A stretch of DNA of 64,000 bases. It comes from Calvatia gigantea. Its lineage: Eukaryota; Basidiomycota; Agaricomycetes; Agaricales; Lycoperdaceae. A program made the translations under genes and the position numbers. The stretch spans positions 310,001-374,000 of the forward strand of contig JACAAK010000003.1 in the NCBI GenBank assembly GCA_025093985.1. Reading direction: 5' to 3'. A model generated the notes under the pieces. That model made no database searches, was not told the origin of the DNA, and saw nothing but the letters and a program-made list of their open reading frames with translations. This document shows positions 10,816 to 22,500 of the stretch, one piece after another; position 1 is the stretch's first letter, and the number at the start of each line of letters is the position of its first letter.

Positions 10816-11614
10816 TGAAGAGGGAGATTACGGCTAGGTGCACGAGCACGTCGGCGTCCATCCGACGTTGTTCTTGACCAAAGGGATTGGGTTGGAAAGA
10901 GTGGGTAGGAGTGGAGATCACGAAAATGATGAGACAACGGGACAGAGGATAAATTTGTTCCGAAGGCTCGGAACAATTAGAGAAGGGTCTGGAGAGGTGT
11001 CGAGAGTGATTACTGAACGTTCGGAAGGCGGCGTTTATGATTGCGTGGCGATTCGGTGTCGAGACGAGAGAGAGAAGAGAGAAAGAGAGATAGATTAGAG
11101 AAATAGGCTAGAGACAGAGACTTCGAGTCGAAACTTGGCTAATTCGTAGCTACCTGACTACAACAAAGTATACAGGTTTTTATAGAGGAGAATGGTGGGC
11201 TGTGCGCCCGAATTACAAAGAGTAGAATGTAAATTTTAGAGAGAGAACAAAGAAAAACATACTAGCGGGGATGAAGACGGGCCGGAAGCTCATTCTATGA
11301 GGTTCTAAATTATGAGGAATGTAGAAAAAGTATAATAAGTGAATAGAAAAGCAGTCCGTAAGTTTTTTAGAGTCGGAAATGAGAAGTACGGGCGGGCGAG
11401 GTGGAGTTCGGAGGTTGGAGCTTCCGTGGTCGGGACTTCCGAATTAGGAAATTGTGTATGATCCGGACTTCTGGATGGCTCAGAAATGGGATTTTCGGGG
11501 TCGGTGTCTTGGTCATCGTTCTCGGAAGTGAAAGGCGTCGTCGGTGAAGTGGAGTAGTGGGAGGAGTACGCGTACATGACACTTTTCAGTGTCAGGTGCC
11601 GTCCGATCTCCACA
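10816..11614 (-). repeat. G0 5' LTR
   Basis: 799 bp partner of 2413-3211. On the minus strand it begins TGTGGAGATC and ends CTTCA. It should contain the element's promoter; I see no strong TATA box in it, so the transcription start is not assigned. Confidence 0.95.
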
Positions 11615-11944
11615 GTCCTCGGCCGTCGTCTTTGCTTTTTGGAGCTGGAACCGGCCGTTGTTCCGTGGATAGCTCTCGTCGACTCGTCGTGTGGTACTGC
11701 TATGGGTTGCTTTGCGGTTGTAGGTTAGTGCTAGCGTTCTGTCGTTTCGAGAGGTTCTGTTCGAGGTGGAAAAGATAGAAAGAAAGAGAAATTAAGTCTG
11801 GCCTACGGCGGCCTCTTCGAGGGCATGGCCTAAGTTAGAAATAGATAGGTCTTAGGTTGGCAGCACGCCTCATAGTGTGATGCCTGTGACATGTCACACG
11901 TGGCCCAAGAAATTGCACCTCGCTCCTATCGTCGCTAGGTGCAC
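11615..11944. other. Spacer between G0 and the duplicated block; nothing recognised
   Basis: CpG-containing sequence with a short A/G-rich run near 11771-11793. No open frame of note. Homology to the block at 18.5 kb starts only at about 11945. Confidence 0.4.
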
Positions 11945-12474
11945 CACTCGAACTCGATCAGCTACTGACTTCGGGCCCTCATCAACTAGGAATATATCAT
12001 TAGTGTTGACACTGAGCCATTTAATAATACTCACTTCTGAGGATGGTGCGATTATACTCATTCATGATCCTCCCTGCGCCGATCCGCCGTCTCGGCGCCC
12101 ACACCATAATGAATTCGGGAGCAGAAACTGCGATTATCATAATTTTGATACGCTGCCTGAACCGTAACCACCCCGAGGTGCGTGGGTCTGGCAAGTTCGG
12201 ATGCATAGCGGCCCAAGTACAAGCGAAAATGGTTACAATGCAACTCCACGCGATGCCCTGGGTTGTCCGGAGGTCAGGAGTACCATCGTCATCGGAGGGT
12301 TCGCGCCTCCAGAGCGGCCCAGAGGTTGAGATCAAAGGTGTACCCGAGGAGGGACTGAGGACTGCGAACAATCAGTGTGGTGATCATGGCCAAGGGTGTG
12401 CCGTCTGGATGCGTCGGCGTATTATACCATTCGGCATCAGCAAGATGTTGAGGAAGGCATATTAAGACCGCCAT
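11945..12474 (-). pseudogene. Membrane-protein gene fragment, duplicate of exon 1 of the gene at 17044-18968
   Basis: This is the counterpart of 18490-18980. It keeps the proline- and serine-rich start, the WRREPSDDDGTPDLRTTQG block, the IVTIFACTWAAMHPN membrane segment and the donor GTGAGT near 12027, then an acceptor and about 40 bases of exon 2 before homology stops at about 11945. A 2-bp loss relative to the other copy (CTGATTGTTCGC against CTGATCTTGTTCGC) breaks the frame near the N-terminus. Upstream, this copy has an open reading with ATG at 12474 where the other copy has a stop. With no exon 2 it cannot encode the full protein. Confidence 0.8.
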
Positions 12475-12479
12475 GGACG

Positions 12480-12934
12480 GAATTTACATAGCCTATTCTG
12501 TTTTGGGAATGTTGTGTTTGTCACCGCAGAAGCATCTGAGTGATGGAAGAAGGATGTAGTGATAGTTAAGTATGGGCATCTCCTTGGACTGTGTGCACGC
12601 ACAGCCCATCAGTATTTCGAAGAATAGTTTTTGGCTTCTGCCGTCTGCATAGTGCACTGCTTTTATTGGCCAGGTTGTTAAACATGCGCGACTGTCACAC
12701 TGAGGTACTTGGATTTTGGATGAAGGATCGGCTGTGTATGTGTTACTCAACAAATTCCGTTACAGAGAGTACAAGGCAATTTTGCGGGGGTAGCAGTTAA
12801 AACTAAAAGATGTACGTATAAAGCCATCCGAGAGTGAGAGAGAGAGTAAAAGGAACGAAAACAACCAGGTCTAAAAGCACTAAAAGGCAGATGTGGAAGT
12901 TTCCAAATAAGCTCCACGCATTAAGAGAACAACC
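12480..12934. repeat. Linker repeat L, copy 1
   Basis: Matches 19023-19520 closely and 16390-16870 more distantly. It contains a shared minus-strand reading (ADPSSKIQVPQCDSR...), a GAGAGAGAGAGAGTAAAAGG stretch and the ACTAAAAGAT.TACGTATAAAGCCATCC block. It joins the end of the truncated dynein gene to the membrane-protein gene. It is probably 3' flanking or junction DNA carried along in the duplication. Confidence 0.75.
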
Positions 12935-15877
12935 TCAAAACCTCCTAGGCGCACCAACCAGCCCCTCAATACTCTGATGCTCAAGATCATTCCTCGCTTT
13001 CAAAATCGCCGCATGCATCTCCTTCATCGCATCCCCCAACTTCACCCCAAACCGATTCAAAATATCCCTCTGCCACGCATCATACTTGGCATTCACACGA
13101 CTCTGCACCTGGTCATAATCGACCACGCACACCCCAAACGATTTGGACGTCTCGCTGGTGTCGAATGTCGAGCGTGCCTTTTTATCTCGACGAGGAGTTG
13201 TTGCCAATGTGCGAGGGAGTCACCGAGGCGGTTGAAGACGTAGTTGGCGTCGAGGTCCTAGAGGGATTGGAATTGGAGCCATTTTGTCGGTGAAGCGCAT
13301 GAGCTGTGACCACTGTCAGGATCATCGGACATTGAAGGAACCGGAAGACCACGTATGAAAGAAGCATAAGTCAGTTCGGCAGCAGGTGCCTTTTGAATCT
13401 GCAGTTCAATCTCATATCGTGAACTCTGAATCCTCCGCAGCTGGCGGGCGACACCTGCACACTGGCCGGATTACATCAACAAACGGACCGCAATGCGAGG
13501 GTAAACGAAGACCTTACCAAGCCAATCGTGTAGCTGCTTAATCCACGTCGCTCTCGCATATTCAATAGGCGGGTCGAGGAAGACAACCCAATTCTGAATC
13601 CTAATCTCATCACAATCGGCTTCATAATCATATGCGTTTCCATAAACTACACCAAGTACCAGCATCACACGCACATCAACATGGTCCGGGGGAGGACATA
13701 ACGAAAGACGCACCTTTTCCTCTTTCGCACCCTTCCCACCTCTACGTTTATTGTCTCTCAATGGGATAGTATCCGCCCGCCCCCCATCTCCATCATCGCT
13801 CTGATCAAACTCTATGCACCATATCTGAATGATGGCTTTAAGTCGTTGTAACAAGATCCCCTCAGTCCGCTTGTCGAGCTCTGCGACCCAGTTTTCGAGG
13901 TTTGCGTATCCTTCCAAGTCGAGTTTATCAATCTGGCGTAAATAAATAATGAGTTTATAGTTCTAATTGATGAGGTGGAAATGATCGTGACTTACGGCAG
14001 CTCGAATTTTGCCTAAGAATGCTTCGGTGGTATATGAGCACGTCACGAGTTCCTCCACGTTCCGTAGGATATCTTTGTAGAAGTCGATCACATTATTCGT
14101 CTTGTCCTACAATGAAGTGGATAATAAGACCAGGGGACAGGGAATGAGAGCAGAGAGAGCAATTACTTGCAAAACCAACTCCCTCATAAAGAGAATATGT
14201 CTTGTATCCCTCGCGTCTGCACTAGTAACATATCTCGCCGTATCATACCGATTCACAAAATGACCCACCGGATATTCATCCCCACACACCAAAAAAAAAA
14301 CCATCAGCATTCCCAACAGCAATTGATTGGTGTAACCGGAGACAGAAGTACATGCACTCCGCTTATCATCCTCTACGCCTCATTCCTATTCTCCGCAACC
14401 AACCACTCAATTCCCCTATTACTCTCCACCAAATTCAACGTCCGCCCATACGTACGCAGTCTCCATCAGGCTCACAGCGTGGGGGTACACCCTCTTCGCG
14501 TCTTTCGCCATGTTCGTCACCGCATGCGGTACGCCAAATCACAGCCATAGTAAATTCTGTACTTCTTAATGAGTGTGATGATTTGCGGATCGAAATTGAT
14601 CGCGAGTTGGAGTTGCCAACCCCCCGTTCCTGACGCTGGTCCTCCTTCAGAATTCGCTCCACAACCACCACCTCCAGCAGCAGTAACAGCTCATCCGGGT
14701 CCCGCACCTCCGCATACAGCTCCCACCCCTTCCCTAATACATCTTCAACGCAATTCGTGTAAGTGTGGAGTTTGTCTGTCGATCTGTTTGGCCCAGGTTA
14801 CGGCCCCTGCTATGGGTGGCAAGTCGCGCATTTGGGACATATGGTAAGCTTCCCAGAGGCGGTACTGGGTTTTGAACTGGGTACGTGTGTGAGGGGAATT
14901 TTAGTATGAGAGAAGGGGGGACGGACCTTGTGATGCAGGTGCCGGATATCTTCTTTAATAGAGTCGATGAGTTGTGTTTGGTATTCTTGGATCATGCCAC
15001 GAATCTACAGAGACTCAAAGGTGAGGTATCCCCCGTGGTTTAACGTCGCGAAAACACGCACCTTCGGCCGAACGAACAAAGCACTAAACCTTGAGAAAAC
15101 CCTAAACGGAAATTTTCTTAGAAGCTGATTATACTTATGCACCAAATCCATCCGTCGCATCCTCCAACCCCGTATCCGCAATAAAACTAACCGTCGCTTG
15201 AAACCTCTTTGCATTCTTCAAAGAATCGGAACGGAATTGGAGTTGGATGTTTTCGAGAGCACGCTCGAGGGAGAGTCAGAAATTCATTTCTTGAGAAGCG
15301 GTGCCGGAGGAGACGTCTCGGGTGACGGATTGATTGGATTGGATCCAGGAATTGACGTGGGCGTGTAAGGTGTTGAGGAAGGAGGAGTCGGTGAGGAGCT
15401 TGGGGGGATGTGGGAGATGTTTGGGCAGATGCCGGCGGCTTGGGCCTGGGTAGGGAAATAGTGGTTGTAGGGAAGGCTATTTGGGAATGTGACAGGAAGC
15501 ATGTACTTGTTCGACTGCCCGTTGGATGACGGGGTGGATGATGAGGTGTGTTTTGGGAATTTCGACATTTTGTTGGAGATAAAACTTTTCTTCGTCATCA
15601 AAATACCTGTTAGTTACGCACGCGTTAATTAGAACAATGCTCAACCTGAGTGGTATATAGCGTATAACGTACCCATTTCCGTGTCTCCACCCTCTTTCCC
15701 TCCTCCACGCGAACCGGCAAAGGCGTAAAACCATGGTTTTACACCACAGCTGACGACGGTGTGTAGACCCTCATAAGGCGTCCCATCACCCGCGAAGAAT
15801 TCAAAAAATGTATCTGAGAAGCAAGGGGCGTGAGTGGATCGGTCGGACTGCGTTTGATAAGAGCAAGCGTCGTGACA
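12935..15877 (-). pseudogene. Dynein heavy chain tail, decayed duplicate
   Basis: Colinear with 19527-23487 and carries the same exons in the same order, including the C-terminal exon ending [16 protein letters not shown] and the [20 protein letters not shown] region. It has lost internal blocks: about 75 bp near 13287, most of the stretch matching 21370-21540 near 14715, and about 700 bp matching 21960-22660 near 15110, besides frameshifts. The homology ends abruptly at about 15877, inside what is exon 2 of the intact copy, so exon 1 and the promoter are missing. Not expected to make a protein. Confidence 0.87.
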
Positions 15878-16389
15878 CTCAAGACTCCGGATCATCCACG
15901 ATTTCCAAATCGTAGCGGCACCCGGAGCGCCAGTCCCCGACCCTGGCTCTTATCCATTCATTCAGCCACTTGTGTTTGTCTGTCAAAATCTTATGTTTTT
16001 TTTAAAAAAAATAATTGTACATAAGTAATTCATATTTATACAATACAAGTCCAAGCACCAGGGTGTTGACAGGGCTCTTTCAAAAAAAAAAACAACCAAA
16101 GAAACAGGTTTAGTAGCAGATATGCAAATGCTGGTTGGAAACGCACAAAACTACATTTATAATGGCTCTTAAAGGAGCAGGCACACAGTTGAGTACTTGA
16201 GTTCTCGATCGACAAAACCCTCCTCTTGCTTACGCAGAGTTGGGGATCTAGGACCTCCACCCTCGCATACACCGCCTTCGTCCTCCCCCTTGTCCGTTCG
16301 CACCCTTCATTAATCACTTATCATGACTGACCCCAAATTCCCCCATAATCAAATTCCAACCCCTTTACCACTCGAAATTTAGCCGTTTA
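15878..16389. other. Spacer with A/T runs; no supported gene
   Basis: Contains runs of T and A near 15990-16010 and 16080-16095. A minus-strand frame at 16036-16317 has a stretch that could be coding (RGRTKAVYARVEVLDPQ), but I recognise no family and the rest reads as low-complexity hydrophobic sequence. Confidence 0.35.
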
Positions 16390-16870
16390 ATTAGGAACTT
16401 CGTAGAATGGCAGTTTTCCTTAATTCCCCACCACCCAGGTCACAAATCAGCTTCCGCGACTTGTCCAACTTTTCTCCTCGGCTCCATAGCTTTCTCAAGT
16501 AAGCTGTGGCATTTACCACCTGCACCGCTTTCGTTGGCCTTGCCTGTGAGGAGATCACAGTTGCTAAACACACGCGACAGCCATGCGGAGGGACTTTGAT
16601 TTCGAACGAGGGATCGGCTATGTATGTGCTGCTCAACAAAGTTCACTACAGAAACTACGAGGCAATCTGCGGGGTGAGTGTCATGACGCAAAAGACCAGC
16701 AGTCAATTTGAAAAAGGAAAATGAGCAAAAAAAAGAGAGCGTGGTGCAAGGTAACCGTGAAACTAAAAGGTATCCGTATAAAGTCATCCATGAGTGCGAG
16801 AGAGTGTAAAAAGTGAATGAAAACAACTGAATCTAACAAAGTTGAACGGCAGAGTCACCTCAGAACCTGG
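16390..16870. repeat. Linker repeat L, copy 3 (most diverged)
   Basis: Shares with copies at 12480 and 19023 the STYIADPS..I.VP block on the minus strand and the AAACTAAAAGGTATCCGTAT...GTAAAAAGTGAATGAAAACAAC tail. Homology stops at CCTCAGAACCT (about 16866), the position where the dynein stop region starts in the other copies. This implies a third duplication unit whose dynein part is gone. Confidence 0.7.
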
Positions 16871-17043
16871 CCAAGATGGTGCACGAAGAAAATCATTATT
16901 GTCAACTGGTGCCAGATTTCAACGGGTTTACGGGTTGAAGTCTGAAGCTACTGAACCACCCCATGGTATTCGTTTGACTTATTCCATATAATGAACTTGC
17001 GCACGGACTGCTTTCTTGACCAAGGGGGGAGAATACACCACGA

Positions 17044-18968
17044 TTAAATATGTGGTACAAAAGAGCTCCAGGGAATCTCCTTGTATGCTTCTGGTGGTTG
17101 GGAACGAAGAGTTGCGAATGCGAGAGTGATGACCAAAACGCGAGCGAGAATATAGAGTGGCAGAGTCACAGCAATGGCTCGCAACGACGCCACCCTCCCG
17201 AATGGACGCAACAAATTAAACAAGGTGGGGCCGTGTGTGAGCCAGTCGTATACATGGCCCTCATGAACCAGCGAGATAATTAGCAGTGGGAGGGACAGCA
17301 GAACGGGATTAAACGTGATGTAGAGAGCGGAAATGCGCCAAATAAAAGACTCGGTACGAGTCGGGAACGTAAAGTTCCATGGGATCAAGTGAAGGCCGCC
17401 AAATAAAACTCCACTGGCAACTGCGAAAGCGACAAGTCCATACGTCCTACCACGGGCATCGTGGGCGTAGAACGTCCCAATTTCCAAAGTCCTTGGTTCG
17501 AGTACGTTCCTTGGACCCGTGGGTATCTCTTCTGCCGGTTCCAGTGGCCCAACCACAACCGCCCCCAGCTTCCTAAGGAGCATCGTTCCCCAGAGCAACA
17601 TGTAAGGGCGGCGCAGAAGCTTTCCAATGTGAGCGGCGGCTCTCGTCCAAATCGATTCACGGGGGCGCGAGTGGAGGATTTCGCTCGTCCCCCAGTTCGG
17701 CTGCGGGTCGGGATGAGATCGTGGAAGCCCGTCTGTGATAACCGCTTCTTCAAGGCTAAACTGAGTAGCTACGGGGTTAAAATCATCCTCGAAGGCCGAA
17801 ATAACTCCAGTGGAGTCTGTGATATCTCTTTCGTTTTTGCTCGGCCAAGCAGTCCGTGTGTCTGCATCTTGGCTATACCGCATCCTCACGGGGTCTGTGA
17901 TATCCATCTCTTCCGCTCTAAAAAGCGTGTTCGTGTTTTGCCTTCTCGTCTCCTCAGTGCTGCAGTGGGAGTATATCGTGTATATCGTGCTCGCGTCTCC
18001 CCCACTTTCCCTTCCATTCACATCCGTGTCCTGGCTACTTGTCGCTTCGTTCGTGTTAGTGTCCTGCCGAATCGATCTTTCTTCCTTCAATTGCACACGA
18101 ACCCCTACGCCCACATTCTGCGGCTTCTCCCACCATAACCGGTACGTGATAATGGTGAGAATCGCAAACGCCAAAGTCATAACTTCAAGTTCGGTCACGG
18201 GAAGTCCAGTTGCCCAGCGAGCAATGCATTGGACGATGAACCAGGTGGTCTGGACGACCACAAGTGACTTGGCTAGAAAGTCTCCCTTGCTCCTGTCACA
18301 GATATCTTCTTCTGTGACACTTGGACGGTCCACGAGACCCGATTCTACAAGCTCCAGCAGCTCGCGGAAGTGGAGGACGCGCACTGGGGTTTCCTCGTTA
18401 TAAAGGAGAAAGCCACCCATCTGGACATAGAAGCCATGTGCCAGAGTCCATGCTGAGCCGTTGTACGGTGAATGTGGAACGCAAAGCCATTCCCGAACTC
18501 GATGAACTACTGACTGCTGGCCCTCATCAAGGTCGACTAAGCAGATTTTATGGATGGTAACACTGAAGCCGTTTGATGACACTCACTGTCGGGGATAGTG
18601 CGATTATACTCTTCCATGATAGTCTCTGCACCAATTCGTTGTCTCAGCGCCCATATCAAGATGAATTCGGGTGCGAGGACGGCGATTACCATAATCCCGG
18701 TACGGCGTTTGAACCGTGACCACCTCGAGATATATGGGTTTGACAAGTTAGGATGCATGGCGGCCCAAGTACATGCAAAAATGGTTGCGATGCAACTCCA
18801 CACGATGCCCTGCGTTGTCCGGAGGTCAGGGGTACCATCGTCATCGGAGGGTTCGCGCCTCCAGAGCGGTCCAGGGGTTGAAATCAGAGGTGCACCCGAG
18901 GAGGGACTGAGGACTGCGAACAAGATCAGTGGGGCGATCATGGTCAAGGGTGTGCCGTCTGGATGCAT
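17044..18968 (-). CDS. Uncharacterised polytopic membrane protein, two exons
   Basis: Exon 1 is 18587-18968 and exon 2 is 17044-18536, with a 50-bp intron (GTGAGT donor at 18586, TTAG acceptor at 18537). The join is in frame (CCC GAC A|TC GAC CTT) and gives about 624 residues. Exon 1 has a hydrophobic N-terminus (TMIAPLILFAVL, a signal-like segment) and two membrane segments (IVWSCIATIFACTWAAM; IMVIAVLAPEFILIWAL). Exon 2 has a soluble motif (GFYVQMGGFLLY, DRSKGDFLAKSLVV), two or three more segments (TTWFIVQCIARW, ELEVMTLAFAILTIITY), a long polar acidic middle, and C-terminal segments. From memory this resembles a large family in mushroom-forming fungi with no assigned function. An in-frame stop just upstream fixes the ATG at 18968, but its duplicate is open further upstream, so the ancestral start may have been earlier. 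Confidence 0.78.
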
Positions 18969-19022
18969 CAGCGTATTATATCATTTCGGCATCAGCAAGA
19001 TGTTAAGGAAGGCGTATTAAGA

Positions 19023-19520
19023 TCACCATGGACGGAATTTACACAGCTTTTCTGTCTTGGGAATGTTGCGTTTGTCACCGCAGAACCACCTGGGTAATGG
19101 AAGAAGGGTGCGACGATAGTTACGAGCATCTCCTTGGGCTGTGCGTGCACAGCCCATCAGTATTTCGGAGAATAGTTTTTGGCTTTTGCCGTCTGCATAG
19201 TGCACTACTTTTATTGGCCAGGTTGTTAAACATGTGCGACTGTCACACTGAGGTACTTGGATTTTGGACGAAGAATCAGCTGTGTATGTGTTACCCAACA
19301 GATTCCGTTACAGGGAGTACAGGGCAAATTTGCGGGGGTGGGTATCATGATGCAAGAGACCAGCAATCAATTGAAGGGAGGGACGGGAAAAAAAAAGAAA
19401 GGAGAGTGATCGCAAGGTAGCAGTAAAACTAAAAGATATACGTATAAAGCCATCCGGGAGTGAGAGAGAGAGAGTAAAAGGAACGAAAACAACCGAATCT
19501 AAACAACTCTGAAAGGCAGA
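19023..19520. repeat. Linker repeat L, copy 2
   Basis: Lies between the membrane-protein start and the end of the dynein tail gene and is the closest match to 12480-12934. Its minus-strand open frame (MGNTYTADSSSKIQVPQC...) is conserved in all three copies as sequence but not as a clean protein, so I do not call it a gene. Confidence 0.75.
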
Positions 19521-19526
19521 ATCACC

Positions 19527-22500
19527 TCAGAACCTCCTAGGTGCACCAACCAACCCCTCAATACTCTGATGCTCAAGATCATTCCTCGCTTTCAAAATCG
19601 CTGCATGCATCTCCTTCATCGCATTCCCCAACTTCACACCAAATCGACTCAAAATATCCCTCTGCCACGCATCATACTTGGCATTCACGCGACTCTGCAC
19701 CTGATCATAATCAATCACGCACACCCCAAACGTTTTCGACGTCTCGCTGGTGTCGAATGTCGAGCGTGCCTTTTTGATTTCGATGAGGAGTTGTTGCCAG
19801 TGGGCGAGGGAGTCGCCGAGGCGGTTGAAGACGTATTCGGCTTCGAGGTCCCAGAGGGATTGGAATTGGAGCCATTTAGCGACGTAGTCTTTGAGTTGTT
19901 GGACTTTGGTCTCAATGAGTTGGAATGGCTTTTCGAGTGTGTTGTCGGTGAATCGCGTGAGCTGTGGCAGGGGTCTCTGTAAAGATAATCCTACAATGAG
20001 CAGAAATGGGTGGGTACGCACGAGGGAAACATAAGTCAATTCAGCAGCAGGTGCATTTTGCATCTGCAGTCCAATCTCGTATCGTGAACTCTGAATCCTC
20101 CGCAGTCGGCAGACAACACCTGTACACCAGTTCACGTCAACAAACAGATACGATAGAGGGAAAAAAAGAGGGCCTTACCGAGCCAGTCATGCAACTGCTT
20201 AATCCACGTCGCTCTCGCATACTCAATAGGCGGATCGAGGAAGATAACCTGATTCTGAATCCTAATCTCATGCACGATAGGCTTCATAACCATATGCGTC
20301 TCCATAAACTACCCAAGCACCAACACCACACATCCACATTAGTCGAGAGGGAGGGAGGAAGACCCAACGAAAGACGCACCTTTTCCTCTTTCGCACCCTT
20401 CGCACCTCTACGCTTATTATCTCTCAATGGAATAGTATCCGCCCGCCTCCCATCTCCATCATCGCTCCGATCGAACTCTGTGCACCATACCTGAGTGATG
20501 GCTTTAAGCCGTTGTAATAAGATCCCCTCAATCCGCTTGTCTAGCTCGGCGACCCAATTTTCCAGATTTGCGTATCCTTCCAGGTTGAGTTTATCAATCT
20601 GGCGTGAATGGATGGTGAGTTTATGGTTTCAATTGGTGAGGGTGGAAGTGATTAGCAACTTACAGCAGCTTGAATTTTGCCTAATAGGTCCGAGAATGCT
20701 TCGGTGGTATATGAGCACGTCACGAGGTCTTCTACGTTCCGTAGGATATCTTTGTAGAGGTCGATCACATTATTCGTCTTGTCCTACATTGAAGTGAGTA
20801 TCAAGACTGGTGACAGGGGTTAGGAACACAGAGAACATTACCTGCAAAACCGACACAACACTCGCAAACTCCCTAACAAACTGAATATGTCTCGTATCCC
20901 TCGCGTCCGCACTGGTAACATATCTCGCCGTATCATACTGGTTCACAAAATGATCCCACCGGATATTCATCCCTACAAAAAACCCCATCAGCGTTCCCAA
21001 CGTTCGACAGCAGAAAGAAAAAAGCACGCACCTCGACTAATCATCCTCTGCGCCTCATTCCTATACTCCGCAACCAACCACTCAATCCCCCTATTCCTCT
21101 CCACCAAATCCAAAGTCTGCCCATACGTCCTCACAGTCTCCATCAAACTCACAGCATGTGGGTACACCCTCTTCGCATCTTTAGCCATATTCGTCACCGC
21201 GTGCGGTACACCAAATCCCAACCATAGCAAATTCCGTACTTCTTTGAACAGCGTGATAATTTGAGGATCGAAGTTGACCGCGAGTTGGAGTTGCCATCCG
21301 CCCGTTCCTGACCCGGGCCCTCCGCCAGAATTCGCTCCACCACCACCTCCTCCCCCACCTCCCGCAGCAGCAACAGGTGCCCCAGGTCCACTAACAGCAT
21401 TTCTAATCCTCACAATCTCAAACAACCTCCCATCAACCCCCATATTTCTCCTATTAATATCCTGCAACCACGCCTCAAAAACAACCTTCGTATCCAACTT
21501 TTTCCGAAAAGCCAATGACTCTTGTTGTAATTTCTGTCCTTCTGCGTAGAGTTCCCACCCCTTTCCGAGGACGTCTTCGACGCGTTTCATGTATGTGTGG
21601 AGTTGTCTGTCGATCTGTTTTGCCCAGATTATTGCTCCTGCGATTGGTGGTAGGTCGCGCATTTGGGACATGTGGTAGGCTTCGGAGAGGCGGTATTGGG
21701 TTTTGAACTGTGTGGGTGTGTGTAAGGGAGTGTGTTAGTGGAGAGGGAAGGGGGACGAACCTTGTGGTGCAAGTGCTGGATGTCTTCTTTAACAGAATCG
21801 ATGAGTTGCGTTTGGTATTCCTGAATCGCACCACGAATCTACAAAGAACCCAATGTGAGATAAGCCCCATAGTTCAATGTAGCAAAGAAACATACCTTGG
21901 GTCGAACGAACAAAGCATTAAACTTCGAGAAAACCCTAAACATCTCATTCGCATTCCTCGCCGTCCCCAAACGATCCCTCAACCTCGCAATAATCTGATT
22001 CTCAACCCTCGACACGCGTTCATTATACGCGTTCTCCGCCGCAACCCAAATCTCCGTTCCTTCAACCGAAACATCCAACACATCAATCCTCTTCACGACT
22101 TCATAAGCCTCCTTAACTTCCTCCTCCATATCCATCCCGCCTCCAATCTCCGCAACACCCACTCCCGCACCCATACCACCAATCACATTGACACCACCAC
22201 CACCACCCCCACTTCCCAGCCTCTTCGTCGGACCCGTCATAACCGCCAATTGTTCGTGTTGCTTCCTCCACTCCCTCAAATACCTACACCTCTCCTGCAA
22301 TTTCGCATGTGCCGGTGCAATTTTGATCGGTATAAACTTCTCCGACCGTCTCCTCGTCACTTCCCTCGCTACATTCGTGAATTCCTTCATAAGCTCGTCC
22401 CACGTCCTAAATATCCCCATTGTCTGCCCCAATAGTCGTTCGAACGTTTCGTACGGTGTATAAGGTAACCTATGCGATGTCAGAATGCGTAAAAGCTGAT

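Larger units (their letters stand above)
2413..11614 (-). mobile_element. G0: near-complete Ty3/Gypsy LTR retrotransposon (minus strand), interrupted by a Tc1 element
   Basis: Two direct 799-bp repeats (2413-3211 and 10816-11614) start TG and end CA and enclose, on the minus strand, Gag with a zinc knuckle, an aspartic protease, RT, RNase H and integrase in that order, which is the Gypsy order. A tRNA primer site follows the 5' LTR two bases in. The Tc1 insertion at 5751-7355 adds 1607 bp including the TA duplication, so the original element was about 7.6 kb. The coding frames carry nine in-frame TGA codons and one frameshift, so the element is dead although its LTRs are about 99% identical. 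The five bases outside the two LTRs (CGTTC left, GTCCT right) do not match, so no target duplication is visible. Confidence 0.93.

Noticed and set aside
17461..18403. Long plus-strand frames (225 and 197 codons) opposite the membrane-protein gene
   Set aside because: Antisense to a spliced gene with clear membrane segments; composition and lack of domains mark them as shadows.
21710..22435. 241-codon plus-strand frame
   Set aside because: Antisense to dynein exon 4, whose protein is clearly recognisable.
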